Shown here one piece after another: positions 8,357 to 17,967 of a stretch of 64,000 nt of DNA. The DNA is from JAHEZL01 sp046074525. GTDB lineage: Bacteria; Bacteroidota; Bacteroidia; Flavobacteriales_C; GCA-002722245. Each line of letters begins with the position of its first letter. The stretch's first letter is position 1. The notes beneath the pieces are model-generated. The model did no database searches, was not told where the DNA came from, and saw only the letters and a list, made by a program, of their open reading frames with translations. The stretch is from the NCBI GenBank assembly GCA_046074525.1, contig JBJTOK010000019.1:1-64000 (forward strand), read 5' to 3'. A program made the translations under genes and the position numbers.

Positions 8357-9979
8357 TTACGTCTGTATTACCCCTACACTAAACTGCTTTGTAATGGGTG
8401 CGTGATTCGCAGCTTCAATGCCCTGAGAAATCCACTTGCGCGTATCCAGCGGATCGATGATGGCATCTACCCACAAACGTGATGCAGCGTAATAAGGCGA
8501 AGTTTGCGCTTCGTAACGTGCTTTTATAGTTTTGAAAACTTCTTCTTCCTTCTTTTTATCTACCTCTTCCCCTTTGGCCTTCATTGTTGCTACCTGGATT
8601 TGAAGCAAAACTTTTGCCGCCTGCTCCCCTCCCATCACTGCAATTTGCGCAGTAGGCCAGGCCACGATGAGTCGCGGATCATAAGCTTTTCCGCACATCG
8701 CATAATTTCCGGCACCAAAGGAATTCCCAATTACAATAGTGAATTTTGGCACTACTGAATTTGCAACTGCGTTCACCAACTTGGCGCCATCCTTAATGAT
8801 GCCACCGTGTTCCGAGCGAGACCCTACCATAAATCCCGTAACATCCTGAAGGAAAACCAAAGGAATTTTTTTCTGGTTGCAGTTCATGATAAAGCGCGAA
8901 GCCTTATCGGCAGAATCGGAATATACCACACCACCAAACTGCATTTCACCTTTCGCTGTTTTAATGATTCCACGCTGATTAGCCACAATCCCAACGGCCC
9001 AGCCATCAATACGCGCATAACCACAAACGATGGTTTTGCCATAGCCCTCCTTGTATTCCTCAAACTTGGAATTATCGACGAGGCGCTCAATAATGTCTTT
9101 TACGTTGTGCGGTTTATTGGAAGCCGAAGTGAAAATGCCGTAGAGTTCTTTTTCTTTTTGTTTTGGCGCTGAAGATTTCTTCCTGTCGAAACCAGCCAAA
9201 TCCTGACTACCAAACTTATCCACCAAATCGCGGATTTTAGTCAGGCAAGCTTCATCGTTTTCACATTCGTAATCCGTAACCCCGGAAATCTCACAATGCG
9301 TTTTGGAGCCGCCAAGAGTTTCATTGTCGATATCCTCACCTATCGCAGCTTTCACGAGGTAAGATCCGGCCAAAAATATGGTTCCTGTTTTTTTAACGAT
9401 CAGGGATTCATCCGACATGATGGGCAGATAGGCACCTCCTGCAACGCAGCTACCCATTACAGCAGCTATTTGCGGAATGCCCATCGACGACATGATAGCG
9501 TTGTTCCTGAATATTCTTCCAAAGTGTTCCTTGTCGGGAAAAATTTCATCCTGCATAGGGAGATAAACTCCGGCGCTATCAACGAGATAAATGATAGGCA
9601 ATCGGTTTTCCATGGCTATTTCCTGGGCACGCAAATTCTTTTTTCCTGTGATTGGAAACCACGCCCCCGCCTTCACTGTGGCATCATTGGCGACGACCAC
9701 ACATTGCTTTCCGCTGACTTTCCCCACTACCACCACCACGCCGCCAGCCGGACAACCACCGTGCTCGGCGTACATGCCGTCGCCGACAAAAGCACCGATT
9801 TCAATGGTTTGGGAATCTTTATCAAGCAGGAGGTCAATTCTTTCGCGGGCACTCAGCTTGCCTTTTTCGTGCAGCTTATCCACCGCTTTTTTGGAGGGCA
9901 TAACAGCCAAAAGCTTCTGGTTCATTTCCGACACCAAAAGCTTCATTTTATCTTCGTTCTTTTTGAAAGATTCGTCCAT
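8357..9979 (-). CDS. acyl-CoA carboxylase, carboxyltransferase (beta) subunit
   Basis: A 540-residue biotin-dependent carboxyltransferase. Visible family motifs are KLSARERIDLLLD, VVVANDATVKAGAWFPIT, LRAQEIAMENRLPIIYLVDSAG, PDKEHFGRIFRN, AAVMGSCVAGGAYLP and the second crotonase-like half with VVGSRSEHGGIIKDGAKL and GAGNYAMCG. The pattern is closest to 3-methylcrotonyl-CoA carboxylase beta (leucine degradation); propionyl-CoA or another acyl-CoA as substrate is possible. The partner biotin-carboxylase alpha subunit is not in the window. Cytoplasmic. Confidence 0.9.
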   Translation of the reverse strand: MDESFKKNEDKMKLLVSEMNQKLLAVMPSKKAVDKLHEKGKLSARERIDLLLDKDSQTIEIGAFVGDGMYAEHGGCPAGGVVVVVGKVSGKQCVVVANDATVKAGAWFPITGKKNLRAQEIAMENRLPIIYLVDSAGVYLPMQDEIFPDKEHFGRIFRNNAIMSSMGIPQIAAVMGSCVAGGAYLPIMSDESLIVKKTGTIFLAGSYLVKAAIGEDIDNETLGGSKTHCEISGVTDYECENDEACLTKIRDLVDKFGSQDLAGFDRKKSSAPKQKEKELYGIFTSASNKPHNVKDIIERLVDNSKFEEYKEGYGKTIVCGYARIDGWAVGIVANQRGIIKTAKGEMQFGGVVYSDSADKASRFIMNCNQKKIPLVFLQDVTGFMVGSRSEHGGIIKDGAKLVNAVANSVVPKFTIVIGNSFGAGNYAMCGKAYDPRLIVAWPTAQIAVMGGEQAAKVLLQIQVATMKAKGEEVDKKKEEEVFKTIKARYEAQTSPYYAASRLWVDAIIDPLDTRKWISQGIEAANHAPITKQFSVGVIQT

Positions 9980-10025
9980 AAGAGAAATTTAGATTCATGA
10001 ATGATGAATCTATACTCAAATAAGA

Positions 10026-12197
10026 CTATTTGGTTTCACTGGTAAAGGCAGTAGCGGTAATTGAGGTTCCGTTTTTGAAGTAGTACACACCACCGTAGCT
10101 ATATTTTACTTCCTTGTATTCATCAGCTTTTCCGGCCCTTACTACAATCACACGGGTAATCACACGCTTGGTCTCCTTAATGGTTTCGCGAGTAACACCT
10201 TCAGGATATTTTTTGGCGAGTTCCGACAGGTACTGTTCTTTTTGTTCCTTGTTGTTGAAGTCGATTTCCTTGGTTTCCGTACTCTTGGCAATGGTCGCCT
10301 GATCCTGCTGTAATTTTTCCTTGTACGCTGCGATGGCTTCTTCCTTGCGCTTACGCTCAGCTTCAGCCACACGACGGGCTTCGTCTTCCTTCATGCGCAC
10401 CTGAACCATACTGTCGGCCACCGCTTTTTCGCGAAGCGCCTTGGCTTCCGACAAACGTTGCTCTTCAGCTGCTTTGGCTTTGGCTATGTCAGCCGCCTTA
10501 CGCGCTGCTTCAGCTTCGGCAGCTAAGCGGGCTTCTTCCTCTTTTCTTTTTCGTTCTGCCTCGTCGGCAGCTTTTTTGGCGAGATCAGCCTTGGCCTTTT
10601 CTTCGGCGGCTTTGACAGCTGCTTCATCAGCCAATCTCTTGGCTTCCGCTTCCTTGCGCTGCGCTTCTTCGGCGCGGGCCTTTTCCTCATCGGCCTGCTT
10701 CTTAGCCAGCACCAACTGAGCCGAGCGAATAGAATCCTGAGTTGCCTTTTCACGGGCATCGGCAATAGCTTTCAAACGGGCAGCTTCTTCGGCAGCCTTG
10801 ATTTTTTCATCTTCCAATCTTTTTCTCTCAGCCTCTTCTTTTTCACGTGCTTCACGTGCTTTTCGCTGCTCTTCCAATTTAGCAGCCACTTCAGCTTCTT
10901 CCTTAAGCTTCGCTTCCACCTCGAGTTTCCTCAGGCGGGCAGCTTCAACCGCTTTGCGGGCTTCTTCTTCTTTTCGTTGTTGTTCTTCGGCAGCTTTGCG
11001 GGTTTCCTCAGCCAGACGGGCTTCTTCGGCAGCTTTTTCGGCGAGGCGTTTTTCCTCCGCTGCCTTCGCCACTCTTTCTTCTTCAGCCTTTTTGGCTGCC
11101 GCGGCTTCCTTCTCAGCTTTGATTCTATCTTCTTCTGCTTTAATACGCGCAGCCTCTTCCTCCTTGCGTTTTTTCTCCTCGGCATCGGCCTTTGCCTTGG
11201 CTTCTTCTTCAGCTATACGAGCTGCTTCGGCAGCTTTTTCGGCTTTGATGCGCTCCTCTTCTTCCAATTTCTTTTTCTCTTCAAGCAATGCTTTTTCGGC
11301 ATCGGCGGCTTTTTTCGCTGCTTCAAGCTTCGCCTCTTCTTCTTTCTTCTTGCGTTCCTCTTCTTCCGCTTTCTTGCGGGCAGCTTCAGCCTCGAGGCGG
11401 GCTTTTTCCTTTTCTTCTTCCAATTTTGCCAGTTCGGCTTCACGCTTGGCTTTTTCTTCGGCCTCTAATCGTTTCGCATCCTCTTCTTTTTTCTTTTCGG
11501 CAGCAGCAGCTATGCGATCGGCTTCAGCTTTGGCTTTATCAGCTTCGGCTTTCTTTTTTGATTCATTTTCACGTGCCAGGGCCTCTTCCTGTTGTTTAAG
11601 AGCTGCGGCCTTGAGGGCATCCTGTTCGGCTTTCTTCTTATCGAAGTCAGCAGCAGCAGCAGCGTCACCCTCCAGTTTCTTGGCATCATCCACCACCTTA
11701 TTCTTCTCGTCGATCTTCTTCTCCATCTCATCGAGCTTGGCCTTCACTGTTTTTTCATAGTTAAGGTCGTAGTCGAAAAGTCCGATGTCCTCCTGAAAAT
11801 AAACCTTCGCCACCGGTTCATCAAAATTCAGCGTTGATCCATCCTTCGGTAAAGCATACATTTTAAGGTAAACGTCCATCGACATATCTTCAGCCTTCCC
11901 TCCTTCTGGCAGGGTGGTATTCACCGTCATGGTTTCGGTAACATAACCTGGTTTGTCAATTACGACTTTGAAATTCTTGTTGTAATCGAGATACAACTCA
12001 TAGCGGCCATTGGCGGTAGTAGTATACTCGGTGACCAGCTTCGTCCCTTCATAAACAGCAATGTGAACACCGGCCACCGGCTTTCCTTTTTCCTTGGCAA
12101 AGCCTACCAGTTCAAGGGTTTTATCCTGTGCCGAAATAGCGAATGAGCTTAAACTCAGGAAAAATATAAGGAGATGTCTTGAAAAATTAATGTCCAT
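10026..12197 (-). CDS. secreted protein with very long charged coiled coil
   Basis: A 723-residue protein. A signal peptide (about 1-23, ending FAISAQ) is followed by a carboxypeptidase-regulatory-like beta sandwich (about 28-110; VAGVHIAVYEGT, GRYELYLD). Residues about 150-640 are an almost uninterrupted Lys/Ala/Glu/Arg heptad region, and a small conserved C-terminal domain follows (about 645-723; KKYPEGVTRETIKETKR). The architecture suggests a periplasmic rod, possibly tethering envelope layers. The region is low-complexity, so long antisense open frames appear opposite it. It lies downstream of the LPP20/CsgG-like pair, 56 nt away, but a TATTTTTA box in the gap could be its own promoter. 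Function unknown. Confidence 0.8.
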   Translation of the reverse strand: MDINFSRHLLIFFLSLSSFAISAQDKTLELVGFAKEKGKPVAGVHIAVYEGTKLVTEYTTTANGRYELYLDYNKNFKVVIDKPGYVTETMTVNTTLPEGGKAEDMSMDVYLKMYALPKDGSTLNFDEPVAKVYFQEDIGLFDYDLNYEKTVKAKLDEMEKKIDEKNKVVDDAKKLEGDAAAAADFDKKKAEQDALKAAALKQQEEALARENESKKKAEADKAKAEADRIAAAAEKKKEEDAKRLEAEEKAKREAELAKLEEEKEKARLEAEAARKKAEEEERKKKEEEAKLEAAKKAADAEKALLEEKKKLEEEERIKAEKAAEAARIAEEEAKAKADAEEKKRKEEEAARIKAEEDRIKAEKEAAAAKKAEEERVAKAAEEKRLAEKAAEEARLAEETRKAAEEQQRKEEEARKAVEAARLRKLEVEAKLKEEAEVAAKLEEQRKAREAREKEEAERKRLEDEKIKAAEEAARLKAIADAREKATQDSIRSAQLVLAKKQADEEKARAEEAQRKEAEAKRLADEAAVKAAEEKAKADLAKKAADEAERKRKEEEARLAAEAEAARKAADIAKAKAAEEQRLSEAKALREKAVADSMVQVRMKEDEARRVAEAERKRKEEAIAAYKEKLQQDQATIAKSTETKEIDFNNKEQKEQYLSELAKKYPEGVTRETIKETKRVITRVIVVRAGKADEYKEVKYSYGGVYYFKNGTSITATAFTSETK

Positions 12198-12253
12198 TCG
12201 ATTCAGAAAACAACAATTACACGCTAGTTCCGGATAAAAATAGTGATTTATTT

Positions 12254-13642
12254 CTATTCAGAATACACTTTTAAAAAATCATCAACCACCGACAACTTCA
12301 CTTTCTTAGAGGCCTTGATATAGGCGTCTTCCGAAGCTTTCTCAAAGGACAACTGTGTTCCTTTAACACCACTCAAACTCGTCTGAAAAATCTCGGTGGA
12401 AGTGTTTTTGTTTTTAAACAAGATGGCCGCATTCAGTGAAGAGGAAAAAAACTGGGTATTCATTTCGGTAGCAACGCCATTATCAGTTGATTCAGCAGAA
12501 ATTTCAATAATGATGTCGGCTTTTTCAATCGCACTCACGGCGATAAAACCATGGGCAGCCAAGCCTTCCCGAAGGGCCTGATCGAGTAACGTACGCGGCA
12601 GCACTTGTCCGTTGTGCTTCTCCACCGATCTAATCAGCACAAACACCGGCTGAACCTCAATATTTATTTTTTCGGGAGAAGGAGTTACTGTCCCCAGAAT
12701 CCTGGCAACAACACTGTTCACCGCCGCCTCCTTAATTAGTTGTTTCACATTAACCTGAACGCTGACGTACTGCTCCTGGGTGCTGCGCACGGCCTTACCC
12801 ACTTCCACACTGATCAGCCCCGACTGGTCGGTCACCACATCCGAATAAGTAAATAATTTCCTCTTTACCTCTACAGTCATTGGAATGCCAACGAGTGATT
12901 TTCCTTCCCCGTTTTTCACAGAGAATTTAAGTGTTCCGCTGTTGCCCATCTTAACCCGATATACTTCCACATCGGCATCAATCACAATTTGATTGAGTAA
13001 TGAACGATAGCCATTGAAAAGTTCATTGCCCAGGTAAATTTTTTGTCCGTCCAGCTCTGTCTCCAGCGATTGATCAAGATAAGCGGAAATCTTCCCTATC
13101 CCCGCGATATAAGCAATCAGCGCTTCTTTATAGCGAAACTGACTTTTAAAATCGCGGGCTTTAACCAGGAAATCCTTCCCCTGGTTCATTGCGTCAATGA
13201 CCTGCTTTTGTTTCTGCTCCTGGTATTCATATTTAGACAGGCGATAGTAGCACCAGTAAAAATCCTTGTTCTCATAGGCATCCACCTCATCAAAACCTTT
13301 CAGCTCTTCATTTACTGTTACGTGAATATCCTGTTTGAATTCTTCTTTGTATTTATTGTCGTTTTCCAACTGGGAAAGTACCGACTGTGATGAAATGGTC
13401 ACCGAAATTTCTCCAGCCAGATTGTTCAGCGCATTCTTGCGGGCGGCTTCTCGGAAATCGGCAGGAAAGGTTTTTTTAGAGGCATAACCTATACCTATAT
13501 AATACTCGTCGGAAACAGGTCGCGTATTCACCCATTCGGGAGTAGGCCTGTTGTCGTTTTTCGCATCAGGCGCCAACTCTTTTTTAGAAGATGTGCAGGC
13601 AACAAAAAAAAGACATAAAATTATAGTAGCAATTCTCATCAT
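12254..13642 (-). CDS. LPP20-family lipoprotein
   Basis: A 462-residue lipoprotein: signal peptide with lipobox FVAC (Cys16), then the LPP20 domain (PEWVNTRPVSDEYYIGIGYA, ARKNALNNLAGEISVTISS), and a longer C-terminal part with a beta-sandwich stretch and a domain resembling CsgG/LpoB-like periplasmic folds (about 340-430). Its ATG shares one base with the TGA of the upstream CsgG-like gene (TGATG), so the two are translationally coupled. Such lipoprotein pairs occur in many envelope operons; the job here is unknown. Location is predicted as membrane-anchored in the periplasm. Confidence 0.82.
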   Translation of the reverse strand: MMRIATIILCLFFVACTSSKKELAPDAKNDNRPTPEWVNTRPVSDEYYIGIGYASKKTFPADFREAARKNALNNLAGEISVTISSQSVLSQLENDNKYKEEFKQDIHVTVNEELKGFDEVDAYENKDFYWCYYRLSKYEYQEQKQKQVIDAMNQGKDFLVKARDFKSQFRYKEALIAYIAGIGKISAYLDQSLETELDGQKIYLGNELFNGYRSLLNQIVIDADVEVYRVKMGNSGTLKFSVKNGEGKSLVGIPMTVEVKRKLFTYSDVVTDQSGLISVEVGKAVRSTQEQYVSVQVNVKQLIKEAAVNSVVARILGTVTPSPEKINIEVQPVFVLIRSVEKHNGQVLPRTLLDQALREGLAAHGFIAVSAIEKADIIIEISAESTDNGVATEMNTQFFSSSLNAAILFKNKNTSTEIFQTSLSGVKGTQLSFEKASEDAYIKASKKVKLSVVDDFLKVYSE

Positions 13643-15036
13643 CAGTTTTCGGGATTATAACTGTAAACAGCTCTGGCAGCAGCTGAACCTATTTTATCAT
13701 ACAAGGTCGACAACATGGCATCCTTGGTCTCCAGCACTTTGGGTGCCTTAAACAAGGCCTGCAATTGTTGTTTCTCGGAATTGCCATTATGAATCACATC
13801 GCTTGAGCTGCTTTGATTGAGCGACTGCCACGTTCCCGGACACAAGAGGGTGTAATCGCCATCGTAATATGCGTAGTGTACGGAGCTTACTTCGGTGCGC
13901 GAAATGATATCGGAAAGCAGAATCTCCCCTGTTTCAGCGGAAATCAATTTATACTGGAAAGAACAGCTCACCTGGCGGCTTCCTGAGTAATCAGTATAAA
14001 TCACTTTTTTATATGCAGTTTCGTTGTAGTATTGTCCGGTTTGTGGATTCAACTTCTTAATAAAATAAGACTCGTAGGCTTTAATTCTTTGAGAAGAAAG
14101 AGGTACTTCACTTACTTTTACTTCAAGCAACTTGCCAATCAACACAGCCTTGGCACCAATAATATTTCCGGCATTGGCAGCTGTACTCTCGTCCACCACA
14201 CCAACCATGGCCAGCTTTTGTTCTTTCAACAAAATATCCAGGTTCTGGCGATCGATAATTTTTAAAAAAGGACCTTTATTCTGCAGCACGTCGTTCATGA
14301 TTTTAGCAGATATCCGGTCGGCAGCCCCTCTTTCATAAGTAACATTTTCAAAATTGAGGAAGGCAATGGTGTACTGAGCTTCTTTGAGGGACTCCTCCAT
14401 GAGGGTCTTCGCATCTTTATAATCATCCTGCTGTTTTACCACCTCATAAAAAGCATAATACGCCTTACGGTATTTTTCTTTTTTCATCGCCTCGGTGCCC
14501 TTTCTGTAAACAGGCTCGATGCGCGCATATTTCCTGAGGGATGCCGCATCCTTGTAATTGGGCTCCAGAACCATGATTTCATTGAAGATAATTTCAGAAG
14601 CGGCAAACTCTTCTTTATCTAAAAGAGCATTTGCCGCTGTAAAGCGCTCACTGAGGTATTCGGCTTTCACCTGCTCGAAATCATCGGCATACATAGAAGA
14701 ATAACTCACATCTATTTTAAAGGCCACCACTCTATCCCTGAAATTACGCATCTCAATAAAAGTGTAGACAGCCGTTTTTTTATCGCCTGAATTGAAGGCC
14801 TTGAAAAATTCAGACTGAAGGATATCGATGGTTTTTTGTCCGCTGAACTTGAGTCCGACCTGCGCATCCACATAATCCGGACGCGCTGTAAGGGCCCTCA
14901 TAAAATACTCGGAAGCCTCCTTATACATTCCTGCTTCAGAAAGCCTGGAACCCTTTTTAGTTAAAGTTTTTGGACCTTCACATCCAAAAATTATTAACAT
15001 TAAAACTATAGTAAAATAAAAGTAAATGCTTTTCAT
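13642..15036 (-). CDS. TPR/CsgG-like lipoprotein
   Basis: A 464-residue lipoprotein with lipobox IIFGC (Cys19). Residues about 20-210 are TPR-like helices (EAGMYKEASEYFMRAL; EKYRKAYYAFYEV). Residues about 225-330 match the CsgG/DUF799-type fold: TIAFLNFENVTYERGAADRISAKI, IIDRQNLDILLKEQKL, GNIIGAKAVLIGKL. The C-terminal part is a partly beta-rich extension. CsgG relatives form outer-membrane pores or periplasmic lipoprotein complexes. The partner is presumably the coupled LPP20 lipoprotein immediately downstream. No curli subunit or other CsgE/F-like gene is nearby. Confidence 0.8.
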   Translation of the reverse strand: MKSIYFYFTIVLMLIIFGCEGPKTLTKKGSRLSEAGMYKEASEYFMRALTARPDYVDAQVGLKFSGQKTIDILQSEFFKAFNSGDKKTAVYTFIEMRNFRDRVVAFKIDVSYSSMYADDFEQVKAEYLSERFTAANALLDKEEFAASEIIFNEIMVLEPNYKDAASLRKYARIEPVYRKGTEAMKKEKYRKAYYAFYEVVKQQDDYKDAKTLMEESLKEAQYTIAFLNFENVTYERGAADRISAKIMNDVLQNKGPFLKIIDRQNLDILLKEQKLAMVGVVDESTAANAGNIIGAKAVLIGKLLEVKVSEVPLSSQRIKAYESYFIKKLNPQTGQYYNETAYKKVIYTDYSGSRQVSCSFQYKLISAETGEILLSDIISRTEVSSVHYAYYDGDYTLLCPGTWQSLNQSSSSDVIHNGNSEKQQLQALFKAPKVLETKDAMLSTLYDKIGSAAARAVYSYNPEN

Positions 15037-15081
15037 CTGCTACGAATATGATTTAGATTTACCGATGTGAATTAACAAATA

Positions 15082-16263
15082 TTGTTCCACTTGAGCAAAG
15101 GTATTAATAGAAATCCGCTTTTTTATAAAACTCTGGTCCTCCCGGCACTGCTGGCACTGAGTTTCCTTGTGGCCTGCGATGAAGAAAGTTCTCCCGGCAA
15201 TACAAATACTGTTGAGGCAAACAACGAAGAAATTGTTGTTGAGCACGAACCCGTGCCTATAGACAGCAATTTGATGAGGAAAATAAAGTTGTTTTTCGAT
15301 AAGCACCTCGACGAGAGCTTTTTCAGCGGGACCATTCTGATTGCCAAGGATGACAATATCTATTATGAGTTCTGCAAAGGCCTTGGGAATTACAAAAAGA
15401 AAGACGACAGCATCTGTATGACGTCCACTTTCCAGCTGGCATCGGCAACCAAACCTTTTACTTCCTTTGCTATTTTAAGACTGATCAGTCAGGGCAAACT
15501 ATCGCTCACCGATACCGTCAACCAGATTTTACCTGATTTTAATTTCCCGGGGATTACGGTAGAAATGCTCCTCTCTCACTTTTCCGGATTACCCAACTAT
15601 ATGTACTTCACCGATGAACACTGGGGCTATACCGAAGGCAGCATCACCAACGCCGATGTGTTGCGCCTTTTCAAGGAACATGGTGTGAAGAGCGCCCGCC
15701 CAAACAGTCACTTCTATTACAATAACACCAACTATCTCGTGCTTGCCTCCCTCATCGAGCACATCGCCAGGATGCCTTACGAAACTTACATGCTCGACTC
15801 CATCTTCCTGCCGATAGGCATGGAAAATACAAGGATTTTCAACAACCAGAACCGCGGCGAGCTCATCAATGCTACCTACGGCCATCTAGGGGATTTGCGA
15901 CCGCTGTACTACGATTATCTCGATGGTGTTGTGGGCGACAAAGGCATTTACTCCAATGTTTACGACCTGCTAAAATTTGATCAGGCCCTTTACGATGGGA
16001 AACTCGTTCCGAAACGTTTGCTCGATATTGCCTTCACTCCACACGAAAAGGCGGAAACGCATGGCGGATCTTATGGATTGGGCTGGCGACTGAAAAGCAA
16101 TGATAACTTCAAGCAAATCGTTTACCATAGCGGTTGGTGGAAAGGATATAAATCTCTGTTTATAAGGGTTCCGGAAGTACATGGCACTATTATTATTCTC
16201 TCCAATTCTGTACGCGGCAGCTTCTTCCATGTTAACGATCTGGTAAATTTATTTGCCGAATGA
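15082..16263 (+). CDS. class C beta-lactamase-fold serine hydrolase, lipoprotein
   Basis: A 393-residue protein with all three catalytic motifs of the serine beta-lactamase/esterase (PBP4-star) family: SATK (Ser121-Lys124), YNN (Tyr213-Asn215) and HSG (His349-Gly351). A lipobox FLVAC follows the hydrophobic segment, so it is probably a lipoprotein facing the periplasm. There is no good ATG; TTG at 15082 or TTG at 15091 are the candidate starts, just downstream of a TAGATTTA box. Substrate could be a peptide, peptidoglycan stem or ester. It is divergent from the CsgG-like operon. Confidence 0.85.
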   Translation: MFHLSKGINRNPLFYKTLVLPALLALSFLVACDEESSPGNTNTVEANNEEIVVEHEPVPIDSNLMRKIKLFFDKHLDESFFSGTILIAKDDNIYYEFCKGLGNYKKKDDSICMTSTFQLASATKPFTSFAILRLISQGKLSLTDTVNQILPDFNFPGITVEMLLSHFSGLPNYMYFTDEHWGYTEGSITNADVLRLFKEHGVKSARPNSHFYYNNTNYLVLASLIEHIARMPYETYMLDSIFLPIGMENTRIFNNQNRGELINATYGHLGDLRPLYYDYLDGVVGDKGIYSNVYDLLKFDQALYDGKLVPKRLLDIAFTPHEKAETHGGSYGLGWRLKSNDNFKQIVYHSGWWKGYKSLFIRVPEVHGTIIILSNSVRGSFFHVNDLVNLFAE

Positions 16264-16294
16264 TTTGCTATTCGGATGTTTTCCAATAAATTTA
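16264..16294 (+). promoter_or_regulatory. promoter of the DUF349 gene (Bacteroidota type)
   Basis: TTTG at 16264-16267 and TAAATTTA at 16287-16294 are separated by exactly 19 nt, matching the TTTG-N19/20-TAnnTTTG form except for the final base. Transcription would begin about 12 nt before the ATG at 16314. Confidence 0.55.
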
Positions 16295-16313
16295 GCGCCA
16301 GTAAGTTATAATC

Positions 16314-17963
16314 ATGACCACAGACATCTTAAAAAAGATAGAGGGCATCCTTGCTTCTGGCTCCATGCTGGAACAGGAAAGCGCAATGGATTCATTACAG
16401 AATGACTTTCTGGAAAGTGCTGCCTCTATTGAGAATGCCGAAGGAAATGATGCTGAAAAAGAAAAGCTCGCCGCCGAAAAGGCCGAATTCCAGAAACTGA
16501 TCAACCACTTCCAGGTCAAGCTTAACAACGAAAAAGCTGCCGCCGAAAAGAAAAAGGAAGAAATTTATACGGCTAAAAAAGCGCTCGTTACCCGACTTCA
16601 GGATTTGATACAGAACGAGCAGGAAATAGGGAAAGCGATACAACTGAAAAAAGACATTCAAACCGAATGGAGTGCTCTTGAAGACAGCAACGCTTCTTCG
16701 GTTCGCCAGCTCAATCAGCAGTTTCATAAACTGGTGGAGGACTTCAATTACAACCTCAACCTGTATAAAGCTATCAAAGACCACGATTTCAAGCGCAACC
16801 AGCAAATCAAAGAAGAAATACTTGTCCAGCTCACTGAACTGCTGAATAAAGACAGCAACCTCGGTGATACCTTCCGCATCCTGCAGAAAAAATGGTTCGA
16901 TACGGGACCGGTAAAAAGAGAATTACAAGATGAATTCTGGCAAAAATTCAAGGAAGTTTCTCAAAAAGTTATTGATAAACTGGCCGAGAAAAAAGAAGCT
17001 TTAAAAAGTCAGGAAAAAGAAAATCTGGAGAAGAAACAAGCCATCATCACTTTTATCAAAGGTTTAATGGACGAACCTATCACCAGGGAAAAGCAGTGGA
17101 AGGCCAAAACCGATCTGATCATTGAAAAACAAAAGGAATGGAAAACCATTGGTTTTGTTCCAAAAGCTGATTCAACGCGACTTTGGGATAACTATAAAGC
17201 AGCTTCCGATCTTTTCTTCAAGGAGAAAGCAGCCTTCTATGAAAGCCTAAAAGAAGAACACAGGAAAAATAAAACTGAAAAACTCAACCTTTGTGAAAAA
17301 GCAGCAGGCATTATAGCCAATGACAACATGGGCAACGACGAAAAATCAAGAGCCCTCACACAGCTGCAACGCAACTGGAAAAACATCGGTCAGGCCCATC
17401 CCCGCGATGAGCAAAAAATATGGAAGAAATTCCAGGACACCTGCAACCTCTTCTTTGTTGGCCTGAAGAAAAGCAAGGATCAGGAAAAGGTAAATATGGA
17501 GCAGTCGCTCTCAGGCAAGAAAGACCTCATCAACCAGCTGCAATCCGCTACCGACAAGGATCTGGTGCTGGCCATCGTAAAGCAATGGTATTTACTTGAT
17601 GAACATGTAAGAGGCTTATCTCCCGATATCAGTAATCTTTTTAATGAAAAAACGCAGGAGAAACTGATCGCTGCCGGAATAGACAAAAAGGAAATTTCAG
17701 ATCTGCGCTTTGCTATTAAAATAGAAGCTTATAAAGAAATCGGCAATATGGATCTCCTCAGCAAGGAATCACATTATTCCCGAGAACAGATTTCAAAACT
17801 GGAAGAAGAAAAGGCTAAATTTGAAAATAACCTCGGCTTCTTCAAGCATACTAAAAAAGACAATCCTATGCTTACCGACCTACTGGAAAAGGTAGAAAAA
17901 ATGGCAAAGGACATTGAACACCACAAAAAACGCCTCTCCCTTATCCGTAAATTAATGAAGTAG
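16314..17963 (+). CDS. DUF349-repeat protein
   Basis: A 549-residue, highly charged, helical protein with several copies of the about 75-residue DUF349 unit. Each has a Trp-containing core, such as KKWFDTGPVKRELQDEFWQKF, KEWKTIGFVPKADSTRLWDNYKAA and RNWKNIGQAHPRDEQKIWKKF. No signal peptide; cytoplasmic. Proteins of this kind are common in Bacteroidota and no established function is known to me. The next gene starts 4 nt after its stop, so the two are probably co-transcribed. Confidence 0.88.
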   Translation: MTTDILKKIEGILASGSMLEQESAMDSLQNDFLESAASIENAEGNDAEKEKLAAEKAEFQKLINHFQVKLNNEKAAAEKKKEEIYTAKKALVTRLQDLIQNEQEIGKAIQLKKDIQTEWSALEDSNASSVRQLNQQFHKLVEDFNYNLNLYKAIKDHDFKRNQQIKEEILVQLTELLNKDSNLGDTFRILQKKWFDTGPVKRELQDEFWQKFKEVSQKVIDKLAEKKEALKSQEKENLEKKQAIITFIKGLMDEPITREKQWKAKTDLIIEKQKEWKTIGFVPKADSTRLWDNYKAASDLFFKEKAAFYESLKEEHRKNKTEKLNLCEKAAGIIANDNMGNDEKSRALTQLQRNWKNIGQAHPRDEQKIWKKFQDTCNLFFVGLKKSKDQEKVNMEQSLSGKKDLINQLQSATDKDLVLAIVKQWYLLDEHVRGLSPDISNLFNEKTQEKLIAAGIDKKEISDLRFAIKIEAYKEIGNMDLLSKESHYSREQISKLEEEKAKFENNLGFFKHTKKDNPMLTDLLEKVEKMAKDIEHHKKRLSLIRKLMK

Positions 17964-17967
17964 CAAT

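Noticed and set aside
10798..11760. 320-codon plus-strand ORF rich in serine
   Set aside because: It is the antisense of the Lys/Ala/Glu coiled-coil region at 10026-12197, whose composition leaves stop-free opposite frames. No start context or domain.
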